Shown: positions 46,957 through 56,785, counted from the first letter of the stretch. The stretch is DNA of 64,000 nt from Algibacter marinivivus (GCF_003143755.1 NZ_QFRI01000001.1:372001-436000); one strand, 5' to 3'. The notes: generated from the letters alone by a model not told the origin. Made by a program: numbers and translations.

Positions 46957-47784
46957 ATGAATAACTATATTCCAAAAATTTTAGGTGCTATTATAAATTT
47001 TGTTAGCTACTTTTCATCTCGTTTTGCAGCAAAACTTGCTATTGATTTATTTTCTATGCCGAAGAAAGGCAAAATTCAAGCTGAAGAAGGTGAATATCTA
47101 AAGTCTGCTATTCAAGAAGATTTATATTATGATAAACTTTCAATAAAAACCTACCATTGGAAAGGCTCTAAGGAAACTATTTTACTTACTCATGGATGGG
47201 AAAGTAATTCGTTTAGATGGAAAGATTTAATTCAACTTTTAAAAAAAGAAGACTATAATATTATTTCGATAGATGCTCCAGCTCATGGCGCTTCAGGAGG
47301 GAAACTTTTTAACGCCCTACTCTATTCTGAATGCATTAATGTTGTTGTAAAAAGATTTAACGTTCATACTATAATTGGGCATTCTGTAGGCGGAATGGCA
47401 ACTGTTTTTTTTCAGCATAAATATCAATTAAAGTCAATTGAAAGATTGATTTTGTTAGGAGCTCCTGCCGATTTTATTGGTGTTTTTAGTCGTTATGAAT
47501 CTATGATGGGTTACAATAAACGCGTTTCTAAAGCCCTTAAGAACTATGTTTTAAAATATTACAACCATTTACCTGAGTATTTCTCGCCTGCAGTTTTCTC
47601 TAAAGAAATAACAGCCAAAGGACTTATCATCCATGATAAGAAAGACAGAATTATTCCTTATAAAGACGGATTAAAATTCAAACAGAACTACAGTAATGCT
47701 ACTTTTATTGCCACTAAAGGCTTTGGACATGGACTTAAATCAGAGCTTGTATATCAACATATTTTAGACTTTTTAAACGAATAA
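46957..47784 (+). CDS. alpha/beta hydrolase
   Basis: 275-residue alpha/beta hydrolase with a hydrophobic N-terminus. The oxyanion-side motif is LLTHGWESNSFRW, the nucleophile elbow is IIGHSVGGMA (GxSxG), the Asp is likely in IIHDKKDRIIPY, and the His in KGFGHG. The substrate is unknown. It is contiguous with the cupin gene, with no spacer between stop and start. Confidence 0.88.
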   Translation: MNNYIPKILGAIINFVSYFSSRFAAKLAIDLFSMPKKGKIQAEEGEYLKSAIQEDLYYDKLSIKTYHWKGSKETILLTHGWESNSFRWKDLIQLLKKEDYNIISIDAPAHGASGGKLFNALLYSECINVVVKRFNVHTIIGHSVGGMATVFFQHKYQLKSIERLILLGAPADFIGVFSRYESMMGYNKRVSKALKNYVLKYYNHLPEYFSPAVFSKEITAKGLIIHDKKDRIIPYKDGLKFKQNYSNATFIATKGFGHGLKSELVYQHILDFLNE

Positions 47785-47804
47785 GTTTATTGTATTTTTG
47801 CCCC

Positions 47805-48569
47805 ATGGCAGAAGTTACATTAAAGCGTATAAATAAGTTTTTAAGTGAAGTTGGATATTGCTCTAGAAGAGAAGCTGATAAACTTATAGATGCAGGTAGA
47901 GTTACCATAAATGGTGTAGTTCCAGAGATGGGAACTAAAATTGCTCCAAATGATGTGGTTGCTGTTGATGGTGAAGAAATTAAAAATACTAAAACTTCGT
48001 TTGTTTACTTAGCTTTTAATAAGCCTGTTGGTATTGTTTGTACCACAGACACTTCAGTTGAAAAAGACAATATTATTGACTTTATAAATTACCCAAAACG
48101 TATTTTCCCGATTGGAAGACTTGACAAACCAAGTGAAGGCCTAATCCTTTTAACCGATGATGGCGATATTGTAAACAAGATTCTTCGTGCTAGCAACAAT
48201 CACGAAAAAGAATATATAGTTACGGTTGATAAACCTATTTCTCAAACCTTTGTTGAACGTATGGCTGGTGGTATTTATATAGAAGATTTAGGGAAACGCA
48301 CAAAAAAATGTAAAGTACAAAAACTAGGAACTTATAAATTCAAAATTATTTTAACACAAGGGTTAAACAGACAAATTAGGCGAATGTCAGAGTATTTAAA
48401 CTACGAAGTACAAACCTTGAAGCGTGTTAGGATAATGAATATTAAATTAGACATACCTATTGGCGAATATCGCGAACTCACTAAAGAAGAATTTATAGAA
48501 TTGAATACACTTATTAGCAACTCTACTAAAGAATATATTGTCTCTACTGAAAAAAGGGAAAAGCCATAA
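47805..48569 (+). CDS. rluF: 23S rRNA pseudouridine(2604) synthase RluF
   Basis: RluF-type pseudouridine synthase for 23S rRNA. An N-terminal S4 domain (RINKFLSEVGYCSRREADKLIDAGRVTING) precedes the catalytic domain with FPIGRLDKPSEGLILLTDDGD, where the Asp is catalytic. HEKEYIVTVDKPI and QGLNRQIRRM match RluF. The start is set at MAEVTLKRINKF (47805). The candidate promoter element TATTTTTG lies only five bases before this ATG, so the transcript may be nearly leaderless. Confidence 0.93.
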   Translation: MAEVTLKRINKFLSEVGYCSRREADKLIDAGRVTINGVVPEMGTKIAPNDVVAVDGEEIKNTKTSFVYLAFNKPVGIVCTTDTSVEKDNIIDFINYPKRIFPIGRLDKPSEGLILLTDDGDIVNKILRASNNHEKEYIVTVDKPISQTFVERMAGGIYIEDLGKRTKKCKVQKLGTYKFKIILTQGLNRQIRRMSEYLNYEVQTLKRVRIMNIKLDIPIGEYRELTKEEFIELNTLISNSTKEYIVSTEKREKP

Positions 48570-48571
48570 AT

Positions 48572-49435
48572 ATGATTGCTTTTTTTTCAAAAATATCATC
48601 AAAAAAAATTCATATCGCTATCATTATTGGTGTGTTTCTTTTAGCCATTTTATTTGAAACCCTACAACAGCTTTACTATATAAAACGTTTTAACATTGGT
48701 CAAAACGTTCAATTTATTGAGCTTTTAAAAACACAATCTTATAAGTGGTTTGTCTGGTTAGTACTTTCCATATTACTTATTCGGTTTGTTAAAAAACAAG
48801 CTTCAAAAAAAACAAATTATTTAAAGTATACCTTTTTTATTTTACTTCTCGTATTCTTGTGCGTGATTATTATATCAATAATCCAATTTTTTATCTATAA
48901 TGATCCTTTTTCATTTTCTACTTTTTTTAATGAGTATGTTACTTTTTTCACCTTTCAAAAGGCTCCTATTTATACTTTAGGCTACATAGCTATTGCCATT
49001 ATTACTCATTTTTACTTTACAAATGAACAATTGCAAATAGAAGTTGAAGCACTTTCGGAATTAAAAACAACTAATACTAAACTTTATCAAGAACTAAGTA
49101 AATATATAGAAGATAAAGCATCGGTGCTTAATATTAAAATAGGTAACAAACGAAAAATAATTCCAGTAAAAGATATTACCTGGATTGAAGCCGATGATTA
49201 TTGTGTGATTGTGCACACCAAAAAAGACCATGCTTATACCATGCGTAGTACACTAAAAGCTTTAGAAAACAAATTGGCTAACAATTTTTTAAGAGTACAT
49301 AGAAAAGCTATTGTAAACATGGATTTAGCAAAAGAATTAAATCTTTCCAATACACCTAAATTAGTCCTTGAAAACAACTTTGAGGTCCCTGTTTCAAAAA
49401 GCAATCTTAAAACCGTTAAGGATTTTATTGATTGA
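48572..49435 (+). CDS. membrane-anchored LytTR-type transcriptional regulator
   Basis: 287-residue protein with about four transmembrane segments in the first 160 residues and a short coiled coil. A C-terminal LytTR DNA-binding domain (about 190-287) follows: IPVKDITWIEADDYCVIVHTK, YTMRSTLKALENKL and FLRVHRKAIVN. There is no receiver domain or kinase, so it may sense a membrane signal itself. It starts 2 bases after the rluF stop. Confidence 0.87.
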   Translation: MIAFFSKISSKKIHIAIIIGVFLLAILFETLQQLYYIKRFNIGQNVQFIELLKTQSYKWFVWLVLSILLIRFVKKQASKKTNYLKYTFFILLLVFLCVIIISIIQFFIYNDPFSFSTFFNEYVTFFTFQKAPIYTLGYIAIAIITHFYFTNEQLQIEVEALSELKTTNTKLYQELSKYIEDKASVLNIKIGNKRKIIPVKDITWIEADDYCVIVHTKKDHAYTMRSTLKALENKLANNFLRVHRKAIVNMDLAKELNLSNTPKLVLENNFEVPVSKSNLKTVKDFID

Positions 49436-49546
49436 TTTTATAAAATTCTTAACTAAGCTTACTGCAAATAAACATAAGCTCTCTGCATTTTTAGTTTTTC
49501 TTATTTTCTTTTTATGTTGATTTGATTAATCAAAAACAATAACATC

Positions 49547-50119
49547 ATGAAAAAACTGAACAGTATCATTTTTATCTTATTTATATCACTAACTGCTTTT
49601 GCTCAATATGATTATGACACTTCAGACAAATATCCATTTGGAAGACCTAACCCAGAAGCTCCTGAACAAATTAAAGATTATGAAGCCATGATTGGTGAAT
49701 GTAATTGTAAATCGAGTACAAGAAAGCAAGATGGCACTTGGAATGAAGAAATTGATTTAATATGGCGATGGAAATACATTTTAAATGGTATGTCAGTACA
49801 AGACGAAACTTTAAAAGCAGATGGCGGACACTCAGGAAGCATAAGACAATTTGTTGCTGATAGTAGCAGATGGTATGTGCATTGGTTTTCATCAAAAACA
49901 CCATCAACTAAATTTCCGGTTTGGGAAGGCAATAAAAAGGATGACAAAATTGTGTTATACAAAGAACAAAAAGCGCCTAATGGAACTGATGGTTTTTTCA
50001 GACTTACTTTTTATGATATGTCTGAAACAGGATATAAATGGATTGGTGAATGGGTTGACAAAACTGAAAGTGTTGTATTCCCAACATGGAAAATTAATTG
50101 CATTAGACAAAACCAATAA
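49547..50119 (+). CDS. hypothetical secreted lipocalin-like protein (DUF1579-like)
   Basis: 190-residue exported protein (signal peptide ending in AFAQ). The body, APEQIKDYEAMIGECNCKSSTRKQDGTWNE and WKYILNGMSVQDETL, with TFYDMSETGYKWIGEWVDK near the end, resembles DUF1579-like proteins of a lipocalin-type beta barrel. Function unknown. Confidence 0.65.
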   Translation: MKKLNSIIFILFISLTAFAQYDYDTSDKYPFGRPNPEAPEQIKDYEAMIGECNCKSSTRKQDGTWNEEIDLIWRWKYILNGMSVQDETLKADGGHSGSIRQFVADSSRWYVHWFSSKTPSTKFPVWEGNKKDDKIVLYKEQKAPNGTDGFFRLTFYDMSETGYKWIGEWVDKTESVVFPTWKINCIRQNQ

Positions 50120-50165
50120 ACACTTTAAAGTACTATCTTTATTTTCAAAAAACTCATAAATAAAG

Positions 50166-50597
50166 ATGATAAAAGAAACAATTAGCCCCTTTCATTTAGC
50201 TATTCCAGTTCATAATTTAAGTGAATGCAGAACATTCTACAGAGATGTTTTAGGGTGTGATGAAGGTAGAAGTTGTGACCATTGGGTAGATTTTAATTTC
50301 TTTGGACATCAATTAGTTATTCACTATAAACCAAAGGAAGAGTCAAGGGATTTACATACTAATCCTGTTGATGGAAAATCTGTTCCTGTTCCTCATTTTG
50401 GTGTGGTTTTATCTTGGGATATTTTTCACGCTTTCGCTGAAGATTTAAAGAGCAAACACATTAAATTTATAATTGAACCCTACACAAGATTTGAAGGTTT
50501 GGTGGGAGAGCAAGCTACTATGTTTTTTTATGATCCTTCAGGAAATGCTTTAGAGTTTAAAGCATTCAAGGATATAACTCAGCTTTTTGCTAAATAA
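50166..50597 (+). CDS. VOC superfamily protein, extradiol dioxygenase-like
   Basis: 143-residue vicinal oxygen chelate protein. Modules begin with [27 protein letters not shown] and [20 protein letters not shown]. Candidate metal ligands are His in FHLAIP, His in PHFGVV and Glu in GNALEFKAF, a complete set for a mononuclear metal enzyme. The reaction is unknown. Confidence 0.85.
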   Translation: MIKETISPFHLAIPVHNLSECRTFYRDVLGCDEGRSCDHWVDFNFFGHQLVIHYKPKEESRDLHTNPVDGKSVPVPHFGVVLSWDIFHAFAEDLKSKHIKFIIEPYTRFEGLVGEQATMFFYDPSGNALEFKAFKDITQLFAK

Positions 50598-50600
50598 CTA

Positions 50601-51329
50601 TTATTGATTCTTTTCTCTTTTCTTTATCAAGTGAAAAGGTAAATAAATCAATAAAAATAACGGGATAACAATAACTTGAACTACAATAATATACCAAGGC
50701 CATTCACCAAAATAATCTAATATTGAGGCAGATTGTGGTTTTTCGTTTATATAAAAATAGTTTGCTTCAAGAAGCTTGTTTACAATAACCATGATAACAA
50801 TATAAATCTGAAGTGCTAAAAAGGATTTAAATACACTCTTTAATTTTGGCCTCATATTAAACACGAAAGTGGCGTAAAATATGATCACCAGAAGTCCTAA
50901 ATGCACCACCCAATATCTAAAATAATCAAAACTCGGGAAACCTAATTCTATATCAGGTGTTATAACGGCTTGCAACGTTCCGCCAATAATCCAAAAAACC
51001 AAAACCTCATACATCCAAAATTTTCTGTAATACGTAAAAATTGGTATTAACAAACCTAATAAGCTACATAAATACAAAGGTAAATCTGTGGATACATTAT
51101 AATAGCCTAAACTAATTTTATGAGCGTGAAATACAATAACTATTAAGCTAACGAAACATGCGAAAAGATGTAAGGCATTTTTTTGTTGAATTTTATTTAA
51201 TTTACGCTTAGCATAGTTTATAAAAACAACGCTAAATAATATTGTAATTATTATTGGAAAGATATGCTGTAAGCTACCAATAGTAACTCTACTAGACAAA
51301 AAAATTGCATCACAAATTAAAAAACTCAT
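50601..51329 (-). CDS. TIGR02206/YwaF-like membrane protein
   Basis: 242-residue integral membrane protein with about seven transmembrane segments. STDLPLYLCSLLGLLIPI and IIGGTLQAVITPDIELGFPSFDYFRYWVVHLGLL resemble the TIGR02206 (YwaF) family of unknown function. It is convergent with the VOC gene, with 3 bases between the stops. Confidence 0.8.
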   Translation of the reverse strand: MSFLICDAIFLSSRVTIGSLQHIFPIIITILFSVVFINYAKRKLNKIQQKNALHLFACFVSLIVIVFHAHKISLGYYNVSTDLPLYLCSLLGLLIPIFTYYRKFWMYEVLVFWIIGGTLQAVITPDIELGFPSFDYFRYWVVHLGLLVIIFYATFVFNMRPKLKSVFKSFLALQIYIVIMVIVNKLLEANYFYINEKPQSASILDYFGEWPWYIIVVQVIVIPLFLLIYLPFHLIKKREKNQ

Positions 51330-51357
51330 GATGCAATTTAGTTAATTATAGTTTATT

Positions 51358-52236
51358 CTATTTGTTGTGTCTTTCTCTTGCTAGCAAAGTATTTTTAAGT
51401 AGCATAGCAATAGTCATTGGTCCTACGCCACCAGGAACTGGAGTGATGTAACTTGCTTTTTGGCTTACACTTTCAAAATGCACATCGCCGGCAAGTCTAT
51501 AACCATTCTTTTTTGTTGCATCTGGTACTCGTGTAATTCCAACATCAATAATAACGACATCTTCTTTTACCATATCACCAGTTAAGAATTCTGAAATACC
51601 AATGGCAGCAACTATAATATCAGCTTCTCTAGTAATATCTTCTAAGTTTTTTGAACGACTATGAACAACCGTAACCGTAGCATCACCTGCTTTACGCTTT
51701 TGACTCATTAAAATACTCATTGGGCGACCAACAATATGACTTCTTCCTAAAACCACTACGTTTTTACCAGACGTTTCTATTTGATAACGCTCTAATAATT
51801 CCATGATACCGTAAGGTGTTGCTGGTAAGAAGGTCGGCAAATCTAAAGCCATTCTCCCCACATTTACTGGGTGGAAACCATCTACATCCTTATCAGGATC
51901 TATAGCCATAAGTACCTTTTGCTCATCAATTTGGTCTGGTAATGGCAACTGCACAATAAATCCATCAATAGCATCATTAGTATTTAAATCATTGATTTTC
52001 TCAAGCAACTCTTCTTCTGAAGTATATTCAGGTAATTCAATAAGTGTAGAGTTAAAGCCAATACGCTCACATGCTTTTACTTTAGCATTTACATACGTCA
52101 TACTTGCACCGTCAGACCCCAAAAGAATAGCTGCTAAGTGTGGTACTTTTTCGCCTTTAGAAACCATCGATTTTACGTGGTCGGCGATTTCTTCTTTGAT
52201 ATCGTTACTTACTTTTTTACCGTCTAGGATTGTCAT
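51358..52236 (-). CDS. folD: bifunctional methylenetetrahydrofolate dehydrogenase/methenyltetrahydrofolate cyclohydrolase
   Basis: Folate one-carbon enzyme catalysing NADP-dependent oxidation and hydrolysis. [17 protein letters not shown] carries the catalytic YxxxK pair, [12 protein letters not shown] is the substrate motif, [14 protein letters not shown] binds the nucleotide, and [19 protein letters not shown] is the C-terminal signature. The length of 292 is normal. It lies downstream of ffh on the minus strand. Confidence 0.96.
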   Translation of the reverse strand: MTILDGKKVSNDIKEEIADHVKSMVSKGEKVPHLAAILLGSDGASMTYVNAKVKACERIGFNSTLIELPEYTSEEELLEKINDLNTNDAIDGFIVQLPLPDQIDEQKVLMAIDPDKDVDGFHPVNVGRMALDLPTFLPATPYGIMELLERYQIETSGKNVVVLGRSHIVGRPMSILMSQKRKAGDATVTVVHSRSKNLEDITREADIIVAAIGISEFLTGDMVKEDVVIIDVGITRVPDATKKNGYRLAGDVHFESVSQKASYITPVPGGVGPMTIAMLLKNTLLARERHNK

Positions 52237-52306
52237 ATTTCATTAGATGTTTGCTATTAGCCGTTGGCACAAACTTTTAACTTTTACTTTTTAACTTTTA
52301 ATTCTA

Positions 52307-53635
52307 TTATTTCATGTTCTTCATCATCTGCATCATCTTTTTACCGCCACCACCTTGCATCATTTTCATCATTTTGCTCATTTGGTTAAATTGCTTTAAA
52401 AGTTGATTAACTTCTTGAACTGATGTTCCAGAACCTTTAGCTACACGTTTTTTCCTACTTGCATTTAAAACTGATGGATTTGTGCGTTCTTTTGGTGTCA
52501 TGGAATGTATTATAGCCTCAATACCTTTAAACGCATCATCATCAATATCAACATCTTTCATCATTTTACCAGCACCAGGGATCATACCCATAAGGTCTTT
52601 CATGTTACCCATTTTCTTAATTTGCTGAATCTGTTTTAAGAAATCATCAAACCCAAACTGGTTTTTGGCTATTTTCTTTTGAAGCTTTCTTGCTTCTTCT
52701 TCATCAAATTGTTCTTGTGCGCGTTCTACTAAAGAGACAACATCTCCCATCCCAAGGATACGATCTGCCATACGAGACGGATAGAACACATCAATAGCTT
52801 CCATCTTTTCTCCTGTACCAATAAACTTAATTGGTTTATTAACTACAGATTTAATTGAAATGGCTGCACCACCACGAGTATCACCATCTAATTTAGTAAG
52901 TATAACACCATCAAAATTCAAGACATCATTAAATGCTTTAGCTGTATTTACAGCATCTTGCCCCGTCATAGAATCTACTACAAAAAGTGTTTCTTGTGGC
53001 TGAATGGCTTTGTGGATGTTTGATATCTCGGTCATCATCGCCTCATCAACGGCTAAACGACCTGCGGTATCTATAATCACTACATTATGTCCGTTTGCTT
53101 TTGCATGTGCTAATGCTGCTTGCGAAATGGCTACGGGATCGTTATTTCCTTTATCACTAAAAACCTCAACACCTATTTGATCTCCAACTACATGCAATTG
53201 GTCTATTGCCGCTGGACGATACACATCACAGGCTACTAATAATGGTTTTTTAGTTTTTTTGTTTTTTAAATAATTAGCTAGCTTCCCAGAAAATGTGGTT
53301 TTACCAGAACCTTGTAAACCAGACATTAAAATAATGCTTGGTGTTCCTGATAGGTTAAGTCCTTCAGCATCACCACCCATAAGTTCAGTTAACTCGTCTT
53401 TTACGATTTTAACCATTAGCTGCCCTGGCTGTAACGTGGTTAATACGTTTTGACCTAGTGCTTTTTCTTTTACTCTATTGGTAAAATCTTTTGCTATTTT
53501 AAAGTTAACATCGGCATCTAATAAGGCGCGCCTAACTTCTTTTAGAGTTTCAGCTACGTTTACTTCTGTGATGCTTCCGTGTCCTTTAAGAACGTGGAGT
53601 GCTTTATCTAATTTATCGCTTAAATTATTAAACAT
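52307..53635 (-). CDS. ffh: signal recognition particle protein Ffh
   Basis: SRP54-type GTPase that targets nascent membrane proteins to the Sec machinery with the SRP RNA. It has the N domain, G1 GLQGSGKTTFSGKLA, G3 DTAGR, G4 TKLDGDTRGGAA, the closing GxGE motif FIGTGEKMEAIDVF, and a Met-rich M domain ending MMKMMQGGGGKKMMQMMKNMK. The length is 442. No SRP RNA gene was seen in this window. Confidence 0.97.
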   Translation of the reverse strand: MFNNLSDKLDKALHVLKGHGSITEVNVAETLKEVRRALLDADVNFKIAKDFTNRVKEKALGQNVLTTLQPGQLMVKIVKDELTELMGGDAEGLNLSGTPSIILMSGLQGSGKTTFSGKLANYLKNKKTKKPLLVACDVYRPAAIDQLHVVGDQIGVEVFSDKGNNDPVAISQAALAHAKANGHNVVIIDTAGRLAVDEAMMTEISNIHKAIQPQETLFVVDSMTGQDAVNTAKAFNDVLNFDGVILTKLDGDTRGGAAISIKSVVNKPIKFIGTGEKMEAIDVFYPSRMADRILGMGDVVSLVERAQEQFDEEEARKLQKKIAKNQFGFDDFLKQIQQIKKMGNMKDLMGMIPGAGKMMKDVDIDDDAFKGIEAIIHSMTPKERTNPSVLNASRKKRVAKGSGTSVQEVNQLLKQFNQMSKMMKMMQGGGGKKMMQMMKNMK

Positions 53636-53849
53636 ACTTTTATATTTTCCGAAAGCAGTTTACTGTAATGCTTACTGCTGTTTGTGATTGCTTTTGAAGA
53701 TGCAAAAATAACTAAATATTTTGTTTTTATGGGGGTTGAATTTGGGTTTTACCAAAAACATATTTTGCTGTTTAAATGGATTGATTTTTAATAATGAAAA
53801 TTAAAACACAGCTTGACTTTGTAAAATTTTTCGGCTACCTTCGTTTACC

Positions 53850-53925
53850 GTCGGATATAAAACACCTGTGCTGAATTTGTTTCAGTATTAAAACGATTTC
53901 ATATCCGCGAAACATTAGGTGTAAT
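53850..53925 (+). repeat. attC-like repeat upstream of cassette E (site S6)
   Basis: Imperfect inverted repeat. CGGATAT (53852-53858) pairs with ATATCCG (53901-53907), and ACACCT (53861-53866) with AGGTGT (53918-53923), around a small CTGAA/TTCAG hairpin. The end CGCGAAACATTAGGTGTAA is comparable with the right ends of S2 and S4. It lies within the 300-base gap before the next gene, where I see nothing else. Confidence 0.5.
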
Positions 53926-53935
53926 TTGACCAAAA

Positions 53936-54316
53936 ATGAACAATCGGACTATAGAAATAACATATCGATTTGAAAAATCTTGGAACGACACGGAAAAGAT
54001 TTTCGATATGCTGTTGGAAAATGGATTTGAGAGATTAATTCCAGTTCGTGAATTTATTACGGAATTAAAGGAAAAAGGAGAAAATCAACATTTTAGAATA
54101 GGAACTTCACTATATCGAGTGATTTTTTCTCGTTCCGTAGAACACGGATTGCGTGACGACCAAAAACAATTGATTATCGACACGCTGGACAAAAACGATT
54201 ATGAAATAATATTCAGAGACGGATTTAAAAAATATAGAGAATACCGAATAAGTGATTTAAATGACGATAGATTAACAAAGTTGCTCGAAACATTAAAAGG
54301 AACATTAGTCGACTGA
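53936..54316 (+). CDS. hypothetical protein (cassette E, gene 1)
   Basis: 126-residue soluble protein, Glu/Lys/Arg-rich, with no recognised family: ITYRFEKSWNDTEKIFDMLLENGFERLIPVREFITELKEKG and ISDLNDDRLTKLLETLKGTLVD. It lies between sites S6 and S7 with a zinc-ribbon gene 3 bases downstream, so the two probably form one unit. Confidence 0.6.
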   Translation: MNNRTIEITYRFEKSWNDTEKIFDMLLENGFERLIPVREFITELKEKGENQHFRIGTSLYRVIFSRSVEHGLRDDQKQLIIDTLDKNDYEIIFRDGFKKYREYRISDLNDDRLTKLLETLKGTLVD

Positions 54317-54319
54317 ATT

Positions 54320-54574
54320 ATGGCAACACAAATCTGTCCGAATTGTAAAACTGATAATTTCACTTGGAAAATAGACGAAGATGAATCTCATCTGACTATT
54401 TGGGATTGTGGAAATTGCAATTATCGAGCTTTCGAGAATGAATCTGACGAACGGAATTGCTCAAAATGCGGAAAGAAAGCGGAATCAAAGCTAATGGATA
54501 ACAAAAAAGAATATTGGTGGTGTTCGAATTGTAGCACGACTGAAATAATAAAAACTGCACCTAACAACGTGTAA
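54320..54574 (+). CDS. small zinc-ribbon protein (cassette E, gene 2)
   Basis: 84-residue protein with four CxxC-type pairs: CPNC, CGNC, CSKC and CSNC, enough for two zinc ribbons. The arrangement CPNCKTDNFTWKIDED...WDCGNCNYRAFE, then RNCSKCGKKAES...WWCSNC, suggests a nucleic-acid or protein-binding accessory. No specific function is recognisable. It starts 3 bases after gene 1, and site S7 begins inside its last codons. Confidence 0.7.
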   Translation: MATQICPNCKTDNFTWKIDEDESHLTIWDCGNCNYRAFENESDERNCSKCGKKAESKLMDNKKEYWWCSNCSTTEIIKTAPNNV

Positions 54575-54690
54575 GCGCAATAACGGCTGAATTTCCTAAT
54601 CGGAAATTCAACTCGTTTTGCTAAATTAGGTGCGTCAGCGGAAAATACTCGCGCATTTCCCCGTTACTGACGCTTACACAAAAACGATAA
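54558..54690 (+). repeat. attC-like repeat downstream of cassette E (site S7)
   Basis: Starts with CACCTAAC, complement of TTAGGTG at the cassette start (53915-53921). The inner arms are GTGTAAGCG (54569-54577) / CGCTTACAC (54671-54679) and TAACGG (54581-54586) / CCGTTA (54661-54666). A separate perfect hairpin TGAATTTCC / GGAAATTCA lies at 54588-54610. TTTTGCTAAATTAGG matches the conserved inner segment of S2/S4. The right end ACAAAAACG|AT corresponds to the ACG|TT of the other sites. Confidence 0.65.
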
Positions 54691-54750
54691 ACGAACCTCT
54701 TCAAAAACAAACCTACTCTCAGTTAAAAAACCAAGCCAGCAAGCTTGCCC

Positions 54751-54837
54751 GCGTTAGGGATAGTAGTGGAAAGCCCACAGCCCGACGCAGGAGGTGCGAG
54801 GACTTGTAACGGATAGCCCGACCCTTGTGGTAACGCC
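54751..54837 (+). ncRNA. 87-nt structured repeat, copy 2 (candidate flavobacterial ncRNA motif)
   Basis: Same length and boundaries as the copy at 26937-27023 (GCGTTAGGG to TAACGCC), with about six differences, none of them in the closing stem arms GCGTTA/TAACGC or in AGGAGGTG. It lies in the 383-base gap between cassette E and the repeat lipoprotein gene. The same gap contains S7 and the terminator at 54852-54883. Confidence 0.55.
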
Positions 54838-54851
54838 AAAATTATTTGCAT

Positions 54852-54883
54852 AAAAAAAGGCTGCCACTTGGGGGATGACAGCC
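54852..54883 (-). terminator. terminator of the repeat lipoprotein gene
   Basis: Minus-strand hairpin with arms GGCTGTCA and TGGCAGCC, one mismatch and a nine-base loop, followed on that strand by seven T. Confidence 0.75.
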
Positions 54884-54957
54884 TTTATAAAGGAAACTTT
54901 GTTAATTAACCTAACCAACCGAAAATTGTAGTTTCTCTTTTAACCAAACATGTTAGT

Positions 54958-56706
54958 TTATCTTTTTTCTAGAACTAAGATGCGCTCTATTTCTCCGTTT
55001 GAATTGTAGTCTTTTAACTCAATTCTATTTGGAGTTATTTCTTTGATTTTCCATCTGTGCTTTAATTCGCTAAATGGTTCGTCTTGAGTTCTAAAGTTTA
55101 ATCCTAAATACAACCCATTGTTTCTGTATGCTAACCAAGAGCCTCTGAAATCGTTTCCGTTACCTTCTGCAAATAACATTCCATCTTCGTTAAAACCTAC
55201 CACATAACCATTGTAGTTCTCAGTTTCATTTGCATTTTGATCTTCGTAAAGTGCTACTTCCCACTCGCCATTTGTTAATACATCTGCTATGTAATCAATA
55301 TCTTCATCGTCATCTGGACAGTGTCTCATTAAAATCATTTGGTTATTAGCATTTGCTAGCTTGATTAAATCGTTTTCTAAGAAGGTAATTAACCATTCTA
55401 ATTTTAATTCTGGTCTTCCGTCTAAGGTAATTTGTAGGATGTAACCAGCGTTTCTAACTCCAATCTCGTAGGTACCTTGTAGTAACTCTCCGTTAACTCT
55501 AAGTTTTACAACATTATCTTCGTAGAATTTAAATGGTGTTCCTATATACTCTTTTTCGTTATCTACACCTTCAATGTTTAATCGTGCTATTCTCCATAAA
55601 CATTCTTGTAAAAAGTTTTCTATACGCTCTTTTGTTATATCTGTAACAATATCACAGTTTTTCTTCAAGATAATTCTGTTACCTCCAGATTGGTATAGTT
55701 TAATTTTACCTGGTTCTAAATCGTACACAAACCACTCTAAAGTAAAGTCTACAAGGTTATCAAACTCTAACTTAATTAAAGCACCTCTATCTGTTACACG
55801 TGTACTCCAAGTTCCAGTTAATAAATCCCCGCCTCTTGCATGCATTACAACAACATTATCTTCTTTAAAGTTTAATACATACTCTATGTATTGCTCTGTA
55901 TTGTCTTGATTATCTCTTTTAAATTCATAAACTAACCAAGGGCAAGACATTAAATACTCATCTAAACGTTCTTTTGTAAAATCGTCATCACCATAATCGT
56001 TATCATCATCTTCATCACAAACATCTTTAGCTTCTTTAATGGTTCTTGCTAATTCTTCGTTATTGTTTACTTCTACAGTTGTTCCATCTGCATACTCTAA
56101 AGTAATTGGGAAATTAAGACTTGCAATAACTTCAGCATTTTTAACACGTTTTAAGAATTTGTATAATTCTCTATCATTTTCAATAGTTATTACATCAATG
56201 ATTTGAAAATCTGTATTGAATACTGAAAAAGAAATTGGGTATTGAAAATCGATACATTCAATATCATCATCTTCTTCATTCTCTCCTCTACAATCTTCGA
56301 TTAATGCTTCTAACTCTTCTCTGTTATTGAGTACAATCTCTTCATGATCAGATAAGATAATAGTTATAGGAAATATAATTTCTAACTTATCGTCATCATC
56401 TTCAAACTGATTAAAAATAGCTTCAATAACTTTAAAGTCTTCTCTAGAATCAATTATAATTTCTACACCGTTAACTTTAACAGTAATAGGTAATTTTACA
56501 GATGTACAGCTGGCATTATCTATAATATTATCAGCAGATCCGTCCATGATAGATGTGGAGAACATCAAGCCTGTAAGCTCAGATTCGGCAGTAAGGGCTT
56601 CACTTTCTTCTGTTGGAGTAATTTCGGTTACTTCATCTTGACAAGAAGAAAATAATAAAAGGGCAAAAAAAGGAATTAGTAATAATGTCTTCATATTAGT
56701 TTTCAT
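54958..56706 (-). CDS. large acidic repeat lipoprotein of unknown function
   Basis: 582-residue lipoprotein (lipobox FSSC). The start is set at MKTNMKTLLLIPFFA (56706). The mature protein has two repeat series. The first is four units of the type PITV..NGVEI...REDF / PITIILSDHEEIVLNNREEL separated by Asp/Glu runs (about 65-260). The second is three lipocalin-like units of about 100 residues, beginning near FTKERLDEYLMSCPWLVYEF, ITKERIENFLQECLWRIARL and IADVLTNGEWEVALYED. Acidic runs could bind calcium, which is inference. It is divergent from the ECF sigma gene and may be part of the same regulon. Confidence 0.75.
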   Translation of the reverse strand: MKTNMKTLLLIPFFALLLFSSCQDEVTEITPTEESEALTAESELTGLMFSTSIMDGSADNIIDNASCTSVKLPITVKVNGVEIIIDSREDFKVIEAIFNQFEDDDDKLEIIFPITIILSDHEEIVLNNREELEALIEDCRGENEEDDDIECIDFQYPISFSVFNTDFQIIDVITIENDRELYKFLKRVKNAEVIASLNFPITLEYADGTTVEVNNNEELARTIKEAKDVCDEDDDNDYGDDDFTKERLDEYLMSCPWLVYEFKRDNQDNTEQYIEYVLNFKEDNVVVMHARGGDLLTGTWSTRVTDRGALIKLEFDNLVDFTLEWFVYDLEPGKIKLYQSGGNRIILKKNCDIVTDITKERIENFLQECLWRIARLNIEGVDNEKEYIGTPFKFYEDNVVKLRVNGELLQGTYEIGVRNAGYILQITLDGRPELKLEWLITFLENDLIKLANANNQMILMRHCPDDDEDIDYIADVLTNGEWEVALYEDQNANETENYNGYVVGFNEDGMLFAEGNGNDFRGSWLAYRNNGLYLGLNFRTQDEPFSELKHRWKIKEITPNRIELKDYNSNGEIERILVLEKR

Positions 56707-56785
56707 AGTATGTGATTTTGGGTTTAACATAGTATTTTGATTATAAAACAGGATAACTTTAAAAATTCCTACCCTTGTTTTTAAA

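Noticed and set aside
53936-54574. Toxin-antitoxin pair (unknown gene plus zinc-ribbon gene)
   Set aside because: The size and 3-base spacing fit, but no toxin fold or antitoxin DNA-binding motif is visible; only the cassette context is supported.
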